From: Botryosphaeria dothidea
Taxonomy: Eukaryota; Ascomycota; Dothideomycetes; Botryosphaeriales; Botryosphaeriaceae
Length of the DNA: 64,000 nt
Direction: 5' to 3'
NCBI GenBank assembly: GCA_011503125.2
Contig: WWBZ02000040.1
Location: 4,092,001 to 4,156,000, forward strand
Positions 22,558-34,600 of the stretch are shown here, in pieces (position 1 is the stretch's first letter; each line of letters starts with the position of its first letter). Position numbers and translations under genes: made by a program. The notes beneath the pieces were generated by a model, which saw only the letters and a program-made list of their open reading frames with translations, was not told the origin of the DNA and ran no database searches.

Positions 22558-23898
22558 GTAGTGCTCACCCCCGCGACGCCACGTCAATCTCGCCCCGGGC
22601 TTGGGAAGAGATGGACGGCCCGGCGGTCACCGGAATCACTCAAGGACGGCGGGTAATACGGACTCCGTGTATGCATAGGATCGGGTCGGGATGGGTGAGC
22701 CATGGGATCAGGGAAGATGCTTTTTATTGCGCGAGGCAAAAAAGATGGATGAGAGACACAGCCTGGATTTCTTTGGCGCCTGGCACCATCAATTCCGACG
22801 GGACCTGGCAGGGCGATGCTTTTTTTTCTTTTTTTTTTTTGGGGGGGGGGGGGGGGGAGCTGCGGTAGCCACAGCCAAGGAGGGGAGGTGAGGCGGTGAC
22901 ATGACGGCAGGGGCGGCTGCGAGGCTACAGAAAAGCTTAGATGCCGGCGGCCAGGCCTTTTTTTTTCCACTTGGAAAAGGAATTATCAGCGGGAGCCAAG
23001 CTTATTGGGTAATGAGGAGGGGCGCGCGGCCGCGACCGGTTGTTGCTCATCCCGCACGCAAAGTGTGGGTGTGGGCGTCTGGGGCTGCCGCACGTCTGGG
23101 ATCCGCGACGCAACTGAGACCTCGCTTGTCAAGCCTCCGCCCAACAACAACCACCGCTACGCCAATCGTCCGAAAGCCAAGATGTCTCTCTCGGCCGCCG
23201 TCAAGACACACATCGCCTTCGGAAAGAATGCGAGAGAGTGAAGAAACGCTCGGTCATTGGTAATTCTTTCTGCGCTGCATAGCCACTGCGCTGCCGCGCC
23301 GGAGCGAGCGAGCGTGCCTTCGAGGCCCAGACAACCCCAGCATGCCAGAAGAAAAGCTCGCGGGACAAGAGGTCGTCTTAAGTTGGCTTGGCTTTCAGAT
23401 AAGTCTAAAGGTTTGATCGGCACTGCCGCTTTCCGGCCCCTTGCATGCATCAACACCCGCCCATAACGTATGTGATGGGGCTGAAGCATCTCTGCGCCGC
23501 AAGACGTCGCAGCACACCACGAGCGCATGCGCAGGAAGACTATCTGAGACGCTGTGGCTCAAGCATACACCCACTTAAACGTTCATGCAATTCAAATAAT
23601 GGAATGACTGCCTTCCGCAAAGCCGTTCAGTTTCGCTCCAAGCGTTTTTTCCTCGTCCTTTTCTTCAAAGTGTGCCCAGGCCGGTGCCTCTTTTTCTTTC
23701 GCACTCCTCAACGACCGCTTTTGCAACCTATCCACCACTTCCGTTTCTCGTTTCCTTTGCGCATTTTAACGACCACGCTCTCTTTATAATACCATTCTCT
23801 CAACTGGCCAGCCCAGTCGGACAGATACAGCGCAAGCCGCTTCTTATTCTCTAATAACCCTCTCAACAACCCGCCAGTCGGATACTCCCCCAGCAAAG
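22558..23898. other. Intergenic region with homopolymer tract
   Basis: No supported gene. It contains a T-rich run followed by a G run of about 18 (about 22822-22857). The last 300 nt are pyrimidine-rich, probably the promoter and leader of the cupredoxin gene. Confidence 0.5.
22822..22857. repeat. Poly(T)-poly(G) homopolymer tract
   Basis: TTTC(T)n followed directly by about 18 G. This is prone to slippage and to sequencing error. Confidence 0.9.
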
Positions 23899-24849
23899 AT
23901 GCATTTCTCAACCATCCTCACCGCCGTCCTCGTGGCCACCGCCGAGGCAAGCTTCCAGCCCAGGCGCGACATGAACCTCGCCGTGCCGCGCGCTGCCCTC
24001 CCCTTCGGCTCCGCAGGCTCGCCCTACAACGCCTTCGGCCGCCGCTCTTCCTCTCCCACCTTTCCCAACAACGCCCTCGCCAAGCGCACCGAGCACCTCA
24101 AGGCCGCGCAAACGCCCGGTGCAGGCGGCGTGTCGGCGCCCGCGGACGGCGCCAAGGTGCAGGTGGTGCAGGTGGGCGGGTCGAACGGGTCGCTGACCTT
24201 CTCGCCCAACGACATCAAGGCGGAGATGGGCTCGTTCGTGCAGTTCCAGTTCAACCCGAAGAACCATTCGGTGGTGCAGTCGACGTTCGACGCGCCGTGC
24301 ATGCCCATGTCCATCAGCATGCCCAACGCCAGCGCCAACGCCTTCTTCTCCGGCTTCATGCCCGCCGCCGCCGCCGGCAACGGCTCCAAGCTCACCTACA
24401 CCATCCAGATCACCGACACCAAGCCCCTCTGGTTCTACTGCTCCCAGGGCAAGCATTGCCAGGCCGGCATGGTCGGCGCCATCAACGCGTACGTGTTTCC
24501 CTCTTCGCTCCACTCCCTTCTGTCACGCTAACGTCGACCTCACAGTGCCTCGACCGGCCAGAAGACCCTCGCCGGCTTCACCCAGCTCGCCGCCGCCGCC
24601 GCCGAGAACTTGTCGCCTGGCCAGATCCCGTCGGCCATGTCGGGCAACGGCACCGCCGGCGGCTCGGCCAGCGGTTCGGGCAGCTCCTCCGGCACCGGCA
24701 CCTCGGGCGAGGGCGCTGCGGGCGGCAGCGGCAGCGGCACCGACTCCTCGGCGCCTGCGCAGCAGACGACCAACGACGGCGCGCGCCTGCTGGGCAATGG
24801 CCTGGCCGGTGTGGTCGCGCTCGGTGTGGCCGTATTGGCGCTGTTGTAA
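23899..24849 (+). CDS. Secreted GPI-anchored cupredoxin
   Basis: Two exons (23899-24488, 24546-24849), with a 57-nt intron in phase 2, give 297 aa. MHFSTILTAVLVATAEA is a signal peptide. The dibasic site LAKR near residue 70 may be a Kex2 site. The cupredoxin domain follows: KVQVVQVGGSNGSLTFSPN, GSFVQFQFNPKNHSVVQS and PLWFYCSQGKHCQAGMVGA. These supply the His, Cys, His and Met ligands of a type 1 copper centre. A Ser/Gly/Thr-rich stalk then leads to a hydrophobic tail (LAGVVALGVAVLALL), as expected for a GPI anchor. The family is known as fungal extracellular serine-rich or cupredoxin surface proteins, with possible roles in electron transfer or copper binding at the wall. Its exact role is unknown. 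Confidence 0.88.
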
Positions 24850-26036
24850 GACAGCACCAGCACCAGCACCAGCATCACGGCGTCATGATGTCCTGCTAAT
24901 AAGGGAGGGTACATGGCGTTTAAGAGAGAAGGAACACACCCCCTTTTTTATACTTTTTTTTTTTCATATACATTTCATGAGCTGGACCTCTCGCTTCCAC
25001 GGTTTTGGTGGTTCGGATGTAGTCCGACGCGAACCTGGGATTTCTCTTTTTTGGTTTTCCTTTTTTTTTTTTGTACCGAACAATCATACCCCCGGTATAA
25101 CGCGCAATTCTCTTTTGGTGGATAGGGCAAAAGTAGTAATGAGGAGAGCTTAGAAATGAAAATAAAAACTTTACCACCAATCAGCTAGGACGGAATGTGT
25201 GTGGTCTTGCAGCTAGAACTTGGTAGCAGAATAGTGGCCGCTGATACGGTGTGCTGTGGCAAGGCTTCGGAGACACTTGACGAATGCGGATCGGTCTTTT
25301 GAAGGAAACAGGGCGGAAAGTACTAAAGGGGAAAGGATTTCTCCAGAGCTACATGGAGTTATTCGTGGTTTACGACCTAGGCGCGCTGTGCGCTGTGGAA
25401 TTCCACTCTCGATCGACAGGCACAGGTACGGGAAATGCTGGCCGGGGATGGAGAGGCTGAGCATCCCTTGGCGCCACCTCCGCAAGTAAATTTGGCGCGC
25501 AGTGCACGACCTTCACATGAGGTCAGTTCTTGGCCTTTGGATCCTTCGGCCCCCATCCCCATGCTAGCCCTCCTTGTTAACGCCGCCCCAATTTCTTTGC
25601 GCGAAAGTAAATTGAACCAATTCAGGCTACAACCTAGCCATTCCAGGCATTTTCAGGCATTCTTCCAAGATTCTACCTTTCGTCCTTACAACCAGCATGC
25701 AGTATAGCCCCAAGATCCTCCCATCTTGGCATGTTGTCTCAGCCTCCATGTTTAATTCCTATTCATGGCCATTGTGCACCAGGAAAGCAATCCTCACTAT
25801 GAGCATGTCCATATACAGAAGTAATGAAAAGGCCTTGGAAGACCCTAAATGTCCATCTACTCATCAGTACAACGTTCATCAACTTCATCTTTTGAGTTTT
25901 GCATTCTGAATTTTGGGACTTCGATCATCTTTTTGTCTTTTTCTTCTTAGTTCCATTTATTGGAAGGTTTTCCATCCATCAAGTCTTCTTTCCAAGCTTT
26001 TTTTTTTTTTTTTTTTTGGGATCCTTTCCCGTAACT
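24850..26036. other. Intergenic region, no supported gene
   Basis: Poly-T and poly-A tracts (about 24954-24966, 25060-25072, 26000-26017) and short frames only. Confidence 0.5.
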
Positions 26037-27576
26037 ATGTGGAAAGCACTGCTCCTCGCGGCTTTCCCGCTCGCCGCCATAGCCGTCCCTGTCACGCCGG
26101 AGCCAGAGTCAGACTAAGAACTGCAGCGCCGCGAAGCCCAGCTGGGTCGGCGCTCCTGGCCCGACGAAGGCTTCAAGGGGATCTACTGGGAGCACGCGGA
26201 CAACGTCACCATCTGCTCGAAGGAGAAGCGCGACGTCCTGATGCAGACGGTGAAGAACCTCGATGTCCTCCTTGGGAATTCGCAGGATAGTCCTGCCGAA
26301 ATCGAGTGGTCCACGCGGCCCGAGTGGGAGCGTTTCATGGGAGGGAGGAGGAACGGCGTGGATAAGTCGCAGCCGAAGCACAACCGGTTTGTATGTTTGC
26401 CCCCGCTTCGAACCATCTCATGCTATGCTAAGTGCGGTTTCAGATCGATGAAGGCAAACCGAACTATGTCGATAAGCTTCAGAAAGTGCGGGCCAACATT
26501 TTGTGTATGCCATTCCAAGATCGCTGTTGTTTGCGGTGTGCTGATTTTGTGTCAACACAGCTTCCATCGCGGCGGCCGCGTCCTTTCCGAGGAATGGCCA
26601 TAAGAAGCCAGAGATCCCGGGGCAGCCTTCAATGAGACGCATCACCTTCCTCTGCGAGGGGCCCGGCGAACGCATCCCGGGTCACTGCGCAGATACGCAA
26701 AGGTGAGTTCAAGCAGAGACTTATTGAAACCCTCTTTTTGTTTCTACGTCATCTCATCTCACACGGTCAACCGCAGGAGACCTGCAGCGTACACCACCGT
26801 GCCAGAGCCGGATGGGAGCATGGGCTGGTCCATCACCTTCTGTGATAGGTTCTTCGAATTCGCGGGCGGAGATACTCCGCACACGTTTCTCGACCGCGTC
26901 CTTGCGGATGGCTACAATGCCAACATCAAAAGGCTGGAGACATACGAGCACATGATGCTTCACGAGTACATGGTATCTTCCAGCACGTCCTCATTGAAGC
27001 CCGATGCAAAACTCTGACCCTCGCGTAACACGCCAAGATCATGGGACACCCGGTGCACAGTAAGTCATTGCATAGCGACCACAAGTTCTCTTCGCTGACC
27101 ATCGCCACCCAGTCATCGACGAGCAAGACATACTCCCGAGCGTAGGGGGCCATCTTGTCAACGTGTACGGCGCGACCTGGTCTTCGGAGTTCGCTCACGT
27201 CAAGTATCTCACAGAGGAGTCCGTCAACACCAAAGTTGCAACGAACGGTGAGGAACAAAACGAAGAAACGCCCCTCAAACATCCCCAACGACCCCCTTCC
27301 AATTCACACCAGAGACGTTTACACGCACAGATCAATACTGACAAGCCTTTCCCCCCCCAAGCCGACAACTACGCATGGCTACATCGGGTACCACGTCCAG
27401 TGCAAGAGCATGTGAGTCTTTCCGTGAACGATCTGGCGTATATCGTGGCGGTGACTAACGGGAGGTTAAACAGTGACGGTACCTGTGGGTGCAGCAACGG
27501 CAGCGATGGCACGGTCTTCCCCGCCGTGCCGGAGGGTCGGACGTATGAGTCGTTGTCGGTTGGGGAGAGCGTTTGA
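26037..27576 (+). pseudogene. Broken secreted metalloprotease-like gene
   Basis: The frame starts with a good signal peptide (MWKALLLAAFPLAAIAVP) and runs 26 codons to an in-frame TAA at 26115. It then continues in the same frame for about 95 codons (ELQRREAQLGRRSWPDEGF..., IEWSTRPEWERF). Further exons with good splice sites encode ITFLCEGPGERIPGHC, GWSITFCDRFFEFAGG, LETYEHMMLHEYM, YGATWSSEFAHVKYL and ADNYAW. The order resembles deuterolysin-like secreted zinc peptidases, whose HExxH and ADNYAW-like motifs occur at these places. As spliced, HExxH reads HEYMI, so the second His is missing. The reading frame also appears to shift between ADNYAW and GYHVQCK. A stop, a lost ligand and a probable frameshift together indicate a pseudogene. 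Family assignment is moderate. Readthrough or a different start is less likely. Confidence 0.65.
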
Positions 27577-27951
27577 GCGGGCTGCGGTCCGGGTCATGTA
27601 GAACGACAGGGTGGAGGCGGGGGTGTTGTAGAAAGAAGGGATGATAATTGATGATGCTATGAAATATCCACCAGGGCAGGTTATATAATGAGCCACTTCC
27701 GTGACGGGTGATATTCATGTACAGTCACCATGTAGTTCGTGACAAAAGTCCTTGCCCGTCCATATCGTTGCCGCCCCGGACTTCCAAAAAAGGAGAACTA
27801 AAATGCCATGCATGGTTCGATGGATAATTCAATGAAAAACCCCAGTTCATGTTCAGAGAGCAATAACAAATAAACAGAGTTGATGATGAAACAAGGTTTC
27901 CGCCGCCACACTTCCACTGTACACAAGCGCTCGATGCCAGTAGCGTCGGAT
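27577..27951. other. Convergent intergenic spacer
   Basis: 3' flanks only. Confidence 0.5.
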
Positions 27952-29919
27952 TTACGGCGATCTTCGAGAAGAACTACCATTTTGTCCCCCGAACAGGTGC
28001 GCACCCCTCCGTGACAGCCGATTCAACCATGGACGCCTTGGTGGACTGGTCCCCTGAGACTGAAGCGGATGGCCGGTCCCGGCCGCTCCTGCGGGAGCAG
28101 ACGTGCCTCCTGAAGGAGTAGGACCTGCCGGGGGATTGGGGCCTGCGGACGGATTCAAATGGGCCTGATCCCACTGCTGCCGGCGAAGGTCCTCCGCAGC
28201 GCGCGCGGACGCCTGTGCGGCGTGCGGGAGGGTGCTTATGTGGGCGTCGGCGTCGACTCTGCGGTGAGCCTCCCTGAGCTCATCTTCGCTCCTCGCAGGC
28301 AGGCCCGCTCCCAGACCGTCCTTCTTCTTTTGAAGGGTGATCAGGCTGAGATGAACAGCGGCATCGAGTGCCGAGCCTGCGGGGAGGTCCTCGTAGAAAT
28401 GCTCTTCGTACGCGGAAAAGACGTTGTTGTCGTACAGGAACTCGTTGCCGAGAATGACGCCGCATGGGAGGTCGTCTAAGATGTGAAAGTCGAGATGATG
28501 TGAGGGGCCCTTCCAATCGGTGCCGAACTGAAACTTGGCCCCAGTAACCATGCCGATTGTGTTGGCGGTGGAGCCATCGGCGAACTCCAACGTGGCGGTA
28601 TATTCGGCTCCTCGGAGGATGGCAAGGCCGCGTCGCCTGGCTTCTGCCCGAGACATGACATTGACGTCAGCGCCCGTATCAGCCAGTGCTCCGCTCGTGA
28701 TCCCATTGATCATCCCCAGCAGCCTTTCTTGCGGTGCATCAACCAAGTTCAGTCCAAGGAAGGGAGATAGCTTGATGATCTTCTCCCGCACACGCCGGGT
28801 GAAGTTCTTCTTAAGCGTCTCAGTTCTCTGTAGAAACGACTTGCCCAAAATGCAGTGATGGACGCAGCTCTTGATGACATGGAAGACCATGTTGTAGACG
28901 GTGCTCTCCCCCTTGAACGAAAACGGGAGCACCACTGTCCCGAGGGTTTGGATTTTGTTGCCTTTGGGAAGCTCGACAACCCTGCGCTGTGACGGATCGA
29001 CTTCCCTCTCCAATTCCAAGACGACGTCTTCCGAGACGACGTCGATGCTGGAACCAGAATCTGGAAACGCTGCTACGGGGCGGCCATTCAAGAGACCCGG
29101 AACTTCCCACTGACGCTTTGACCACAGCTGCTTTCGCTCTGCGCGCGTGTTTGTCCTGCGGTTGGAAGCCTCCGGCATCCTTTCTTTTTTCCTCTCCTGA
29201 TCCTGTACCTTGGCTCCAGGTAGACTGCTAGTGCCAGAGGATACCTTGGCTCTGTGAGCCCCGTTCGAGGGCGAGGCGGTACGGTCGCGGGCATCTCTTC
29301 TTGCCTTCCGTTCCTTGAACCATTCCTCGAACGATTCCTCATCTCGCCTGTGCTCTACCTTGTCTCGGAACCTGGATCTCCTTTCATCGCTCTGCTTAGC
29401 TCTCTCCTCTTCTGTTGATCCAAGCTGTGTCTCCATCCTTTCCCTCCGTTTCCTTCTGTAGCGCCCAAACGAGTCGTCGTCCTTCTCCCCGCGGGGCCGG
29501 CGGCGAGTAGAAAAATAGTCTTCTTCAGTCTCAGAGGACCGGCCAGAATAGCGAGGTCGAGATGCTTCGTAGACAGCGGTGCCCGAAGCTGTCCGGGTGC
29601 CAGCCACTGCGGCGCGAGACGCGGCCAGCTTTGTAGGAGTGAACCCTCTTTGCTGCCTCTCCATCGCCTCTCTCCTCAAGTCCACAAGACGCACTTGTGC
29701 ATCGTAACGCTCGCGCTTACCGGCATCCCCGATGACCTCGTAGGCCTGCTGGATCTTGAAGAACTCGGCCTGCCTCTCGGCCTTGAGGACCGGATCGGGG
29801 AATTTGTCGGGATGCGTCTTCAAGACGAGCTTGCGATATGCGACCTTGATTGCTGCCGGTGTGGCATCTTTGGGGATGCCGAGGGCGACGTAGGGGTCTG
29901 GTGGGAGTGGAGACCCCAT
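27952..29919 (-). CDS. J-domain protein fused to tandem retropepsin-like domains
   Basis: A single uninterrupted exon of 655 aa. Residues about 8-75 form a DnaJ domain (YVALGIPKDATPAAIKVAYR) with the Hsp70-stimulating HPD at 36-38. Residues about 85-265 are highly charged and Arg/Glu-rich. Two aspartic-protease-like units follow. The first has FPDSGSSIDVVS (DSG at 287-289) and the partner motif CILGKSFL (about 356-363). The second has ALADTGADVNVMS (DTG at 414-416) and VILGNEFL (about 488-495). Each unit has the D(T/S)G...(I/V)LG pattern of retropepsin-like enzymes, so the pair could fold as a one-chain pseudo-dimer. The C-terminus is Pro/Gly-rich. Retropepsin-like domains suggest descent from a retroelement protease. 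No gag, RT or integrase is nearby. A role in chaperone-guided proteolysis is speculation. The frame is intact. Confidence 0.85.
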   Translation of the reverse strand: MGSPLPPDPYVALGIPKDATPAAIKVAYRKLVLKTHPDKFPDPVLKAERQAEFFKIQQAYEVIGDAGKRERYDAQVRLVDLRREAMERQQRGFTPTKLAASRAAVAGTRTASGTAVYEASRPRYSGRSSETEEDYFSTRRRPRGEKDDDSFGRYRRKRRERMETQLGSTEEERAKQSDERRSRFRDKVEHRRDEESFEEWFKERKARRDARDRTASPSNGAHRAKVSSGTSSLPGAKVQDQERKKERMPEASNRRTNTRAERKQLWSKRQWEVPGLLNGRPVAAFPDSGSSIDVVSEDVVLELEREVDPSQRRVVELPKGNKIQTLGTVVLPFSFKGESTVYNMVFHVIKSCVHHCILGKSFLQRTETLKKNFTRRVREKIIKLSPFLGLNLVDAPQERLLGMINGITSGALADTGADVNVMSRAEARRRGLAILRGAEYTATLEFADGSTANTIGMVTGAKFQFGTDWKGPSHHLDFHILDDLPCGVILGNEFLYDNNVFSAYEEHFYEDLPAGSALDAAVHLSLITLQKKKDGLGAGLPARSEDELREAHRRVDADAHISTLPHAAQASARAAEDLRRQQWDQAHLNPSAGPNPPAGPTPSGGTSAPAGAAGTGHPLQSQGTSPPRRPWLNRLSRRGAHLFGGQNGSSSRRSP

Positions 29920-30169
29920 CGCCGAGGGTTGTTGGGGAAGTGACGGGTGGCGTCACTCAAGCCGCTTGGTGGGGGCCGAGAGCCACAGCTGAGAACGCAA
30001 GGAACCCGTCAAAGAGCAGGGGAGATGCAGGAGAAGGTAACAAAATAACAGGATGAGACGAAGGAAAAGAATGGGGGGAAAAGCCTCCGAATGGGGCCGG
30101 AGGAAGTTTGAAGACGTCGCGGTGCCATGCGGAGGCTTAGACTTCAGCTGCACCTTATCGCCCTGCTGC

Positions 30170-31281
30170 CTTGGTTAGCGCCCTGCTACGTCATCCGCCG
30201 ACTTTGCAAGCTGCCTCTACCCTCTGGCAAGCGTGCTCCGGACGAGCGCCCGAGAAATCTGTGCGAAATCCCCAGGTTCAGGAGCCTGCCGGTTCAGTGA
30301 TTATGTCTGCGATGCAGCACGCACAAGGGCCATCCACATTACCCACCGCAGTAGCGGGGCTTGCTCTGCAAGGAACGGATACCCTGCCTTGGCAGCCTGG
30401 ATCGCCGGCGATCCGGACAATGAGACCTTCATATACCGCAAGTTCAACCGGCTAGCGGCCCGAAACCTGCTCGTCCTGCAGTGCCAGCTGATCGAGCTCG
30501 AGGCCGAACTGGACCGCTATGACCAAGAGGCAGGATACAGGCAGTCCCAGATCCACTGGGAGAATTTTGGCAGAAAATGCTGAGAAACCCGGGAGTGCGG
30601 AGAGTAAAATGACGGAAGTGCACGAGAAGATACAGAAGAAGCTTCAGCAGTACCGTGAGACATGTCATTTCAACCGTGATTGACAGAGCTAACAAGCTCC
30701 GTAGAAGACGCACTGCTGCGCCAGTTCCGAAATCGCCGGCCATGGACCGTCCGCGCTCCCGCGCACTCACGGCCCTGCGGACATGGTTCAACCGGCACCA
30801 GCCTCATCCAAAACCCTCCAACTCGTATCCTATAGTCCGTGGAAAGGCAGAACGCATGTACGAAGACGAGTACGAAACTGGCCTCGCTGCGAAGCCCGCC
30901 GGACAAAGACGTCTTCTCGCAACTCCTGCGGGACCACTGGCGGCCGGTCGGAGTCGACAACCTAAGCTCTGCAGACGGAGCGGACTACTTCCTCGACCGG
31001 CACGTCGTCCGGGGTGGTCCGCGGTCATCAGCGCTGTGGTTGCCGCCATCCTGCTCATCGGCGCCATCGTGACGCTTTACTTCATACAAAACCAGGGGCG
31101 CAGGCTTGGGACGATTGCCTGCTTCACTGTTCTGTTTGCTCTGAGTCTCGGTCTTTTGGACCACGCCAAGCGGGGCCGAGATATTCGCGGCAACGCAGCT
31201 TACGCGGCGGTGCTGGTCGTGTTTGTCTCTGGCGACCTGGGAGGCTCCAGTGATACGCCGTGCGTCTTTCCGGCAGTATAA
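30170..31281 (+). pseudogene. Decayed DUF6594-type membrane protein gene
   Basis: Pieces of one protein family lie in order but in changing frames. YPALAAWIAGDPDNETFIYR and KFNRLAARNLLVLQCQL (about 30380-30490) are followed, after a one-base shift, by AENAEKPGSAESKMTEV. Next come DALLRQ, then ALTALRTWFNRHQPH, then LRSPPDKDVFSQLLRDHW. Last is the hydrophobic C-terminus VVAAILLIGAIVTLYFIQNQ and YAAVLVVFVSGDLG. This order matches the fungal DUF6594 family, which has a helical N-terminal region and C-terminal membrane helices. At least four frame changes cannot all be explained by introns, because most lack splice sites. One intron, near 30656-30702, is plausible. The gene is dead or carries many sequencing indels. 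I know no function for this family. Confidence 0.7.
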
Positions 31282-31626
31282 ATGCCGCAGGTAGCAAGAG
31301 AGGATCCTTATCAAATGCAAACTCCAGTTGATAACTGCATCGTTCACTTCTCGGCTGTAAATCATTTGACCTCATGCTGGGGTGCGTCAGGGTACCGGGG
31401 ACGTGGAGTCGAGTACGGGTAGTTTTCCCCCTTGTTCTGCTGTTTCATCACTTCTCTACGCCAGATGCGGTTTAGTGAGGCTGTGCTGCGGCATCTGACT
31501 CTTGTTGCTATCTCCTCTGTGAGGAATGCTCTCGCCCGAATTTCTCCTTGCTTTTAAACCCCGAGACACCTGCTGACTTCAAGCAACCAAATTGCCCACA
31601 CAGCTTTGAAACACTTTATTTGCACC
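31282..31626. other. Intergenic spacer
   Basis: No supported feature. Confidence 0.5.
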
Positions 31627-34600
31627 ATGAATAATGCTGGAGATAACCTTCGAGAAACCGCTCAGAAGCAATACTTTATCCGTCCAGATGATCGAAAAGT
31701 AGCGCCGTTGTTGGTACAAAGTTTTGAGCCGCGCGAACGTGCAACAAGGGAAAAAGACTCGGAATGGGGCCAGATCGGCAGACCTCAGCCCCGAGTGTTG
31801 TCCTTAATCAATCTGATCTACTGGATTTGGTCACCGATGCTGATAGAGGGAAGCGAGATCCAGAAACTCGATGGGCGGTCCAGAATTCTGCTCGTTCTGA
31901 GATGGATCTTTGCATGGCCTCTGCTGGTTCTGATGGTACGTGCATGTCTTGGCATACAGGTGTATACTCAACTCTGCAGGCGTGCACGCATCAAGGTTTC
32001 AGTGCCATTGAAATGGAGACCAACCACGAGGAGTTCTACGACCCCATTCAATACGAGTATCCGGCCGGTGAACTGGACAACGAACCCTTTTACAATGACA
32101 GAGTGCCGCGTCAAGCCCAGCAATCCCAGCGGACGACGCAGGATGAAGCAGCACATTTTCCAGACACGGAATTGTCGGAAGGCTCAGGAACAGCTACCGA
32201 TATTGCGTTGAGACCTCGAGAACATCAGCAATATTCCGCGGGAGCACGGAACGAAATTGCGAGAACTCCATCAAGGCTTATTCGTCCAAGATACCTCTGT
32301 TTCCTCCGGAACCCAGATGATCTGAAGGACGGACAGGGGCTTCCATACAAGACTATGAAGGTATCAGACTGGATCGAGGAGCACGGCGATATAGGTACAG
32401 AATTTGTTTTTGTTTCCTACACCAGGATGCAGTTCCGCGTTAACACGGAGAAAGAGATTGCGGAATGGAACTACGATTCTCAAGAATAGAGGGAGAAGAA
32501 TCGGAAGCTTGCTGCAAGAGACAGGGAAAAATTGGTAGGCTGCGGAATTGAAGCTGCTCTAACTGCCAACATATCTGCTTTCTGGCTTGACTTCGAATGC
32601 CTGAGAGACGAAGACGGCGAAGCCAGATCATCCAGCAACTCTGATGATGTCTACCTGATCTGCGACGTCGTGCGCGCAGCCCACTCCATGATCATCGCTG
32701 TCGGTCCTCCCGTACAAGACAGGCTCGAGGAGATAAAGTGGGCATACAGCCCTCAAAACGAGACAAATTGACTCCGCCAGTGGGGTTCTCGTCTCTGGAC
32801 GCCTCCCGAGCTTCTGCTTTGTCCGGGGGAGTTCAGGGTCAAACTATATGCTCTTGGCGGTTCAGGTCAGCCAAAGAGCATGGCTAAACGAAACTTTGCA
32901 GAAAGGGCCTGGGATGATCCGCAGATAGTAGTGCAGTTGCTTGACCATTTTGAGGGTTCTGCAATCCTGGGCTCTCTGCAATTTATCAGCATTGCTCTTG
33001 ATTGCTTCTCGAGACGGAAGACAGACCAGTTTGCCAAAGCGGATATTGTCTACGCCTTGATGGGACTGCTCAATAAACGACTCCAGGCCAACAAAGAAGA
33101 CACCGGTTTTCAGGCTTTTGCCAGGCTCTCCCTTGCCAACGACAGCGATCAACTCCTCGAGCGTACCCTATGCATGCTGCCTCCTGACCCGGATGCCCCT
33201 TGGTACGAGATCCAAGATGCTTACGGTGCCAATCTCTGGGACATCAAGCCGAATTGTGAGATTACCAAGGTGATGCATGAGCAGGGTAACCACCAAACGC
33301 TGTCACTTTACGGAGCATATGGGGCAACTATCCACTGGGATTCCTTGGACCCCATTTGTTTTCGGACAGATTTTCCCTTGATCGGAAGACGCTGGGCAAT
33401 TATCCTGCTCCGCCTCCCAGCAATTTGGATATTCATGGCTATTTCGTTCGTTTGTCCCAATGGGCTGATGCAGTCCATTGGCAAATCAAGTGAAGGGACG
33501 ATCGTATATACTTTTCTCGCTTCAGTAACCTTTTTTCCCTCAGTCATTGGTCTCCTCGCCGTCCCTGCGATAGTGAAGAGTTCACGATTTGGGGCTTTGA
33601 GATCTACTCAGGCACGTTTCGTAGGCATTGAGGGCGACGTAGCCATCGGAATCATCGAGCGCTATCTTTTCGGATTCAACCATGGACGTCTGAGGGAGAG
33701 CGAGGACAGCAGCACTTTAACGAGGTCCAGATACTACGACAATCCGACCACTGCAGATACGAATTCTCATGAAGACACTCCCGGCATGCAACTGTTTACG
33801 CTTGTTGATACCTACACCATGACCGTCACACGATTTCTTGCAGAAAGACCCCCGGTGGCTGTTCTTGTGGGCAGCCAGGACAAAGGTATGCAGCGCGCGG
33901 TGCTCTATTCCTATGAGCATCGAACAAGAACTTTCTGCCGCCAGACAGTCCTGCGGATGAAGAGCGCCGTTCTGGAGCGAATGGTCCGTATGGACAGGGT
34001 GCGATTCACACTACAACGTACTTTGCAAGACCCGAGAATTGAAGAGCTCAGAAGAGATGGTTCACCCCAGGAAGATCAGCAAGGAGAGACATCTCGACGA
34101 AGGGATACTTCTTCACATAATGTAGAGCAAGGACCACCCAATGGTTCTCGAGCAGATGACCGGGCTGGTCCAGAGCTACTGTATCCGCCCATAGAGCAGA
34201 GGGGGTTCGTAAGCAAGATTGATCTGGCTTTCATTCCTGTAATGTGGGTAAGTGACACACAGTCGCCCGTTCGGTAATTAGCTTCAAATTGTCTGACTCC
34301 CTCGCAGTTCATCAGCGGAATATTCATGCGACAGCAAGCCCCTTCTCGATGGGGGGCCCAAGACTATATAGTGCATTATGCTTCCTTTTTAGCTGCTCAG
34401 ATCCTAGCAGTTGTCTTGTTTACGCACATCCCGCTCTGAAGAGTCCTCTCGCTATCTATCATGATCAAAGGTTGGTCCCACCAAAGGAGTGTTCAGCATG
34501 CTGTTGCTGAAGTATGACCAGCAATTGCACGCTTCATCGATTGCATGCAGCGCAATCTGGCGTTTGTACACTTCCTTCACGGCGCAGCAAGCGGTGCCAT

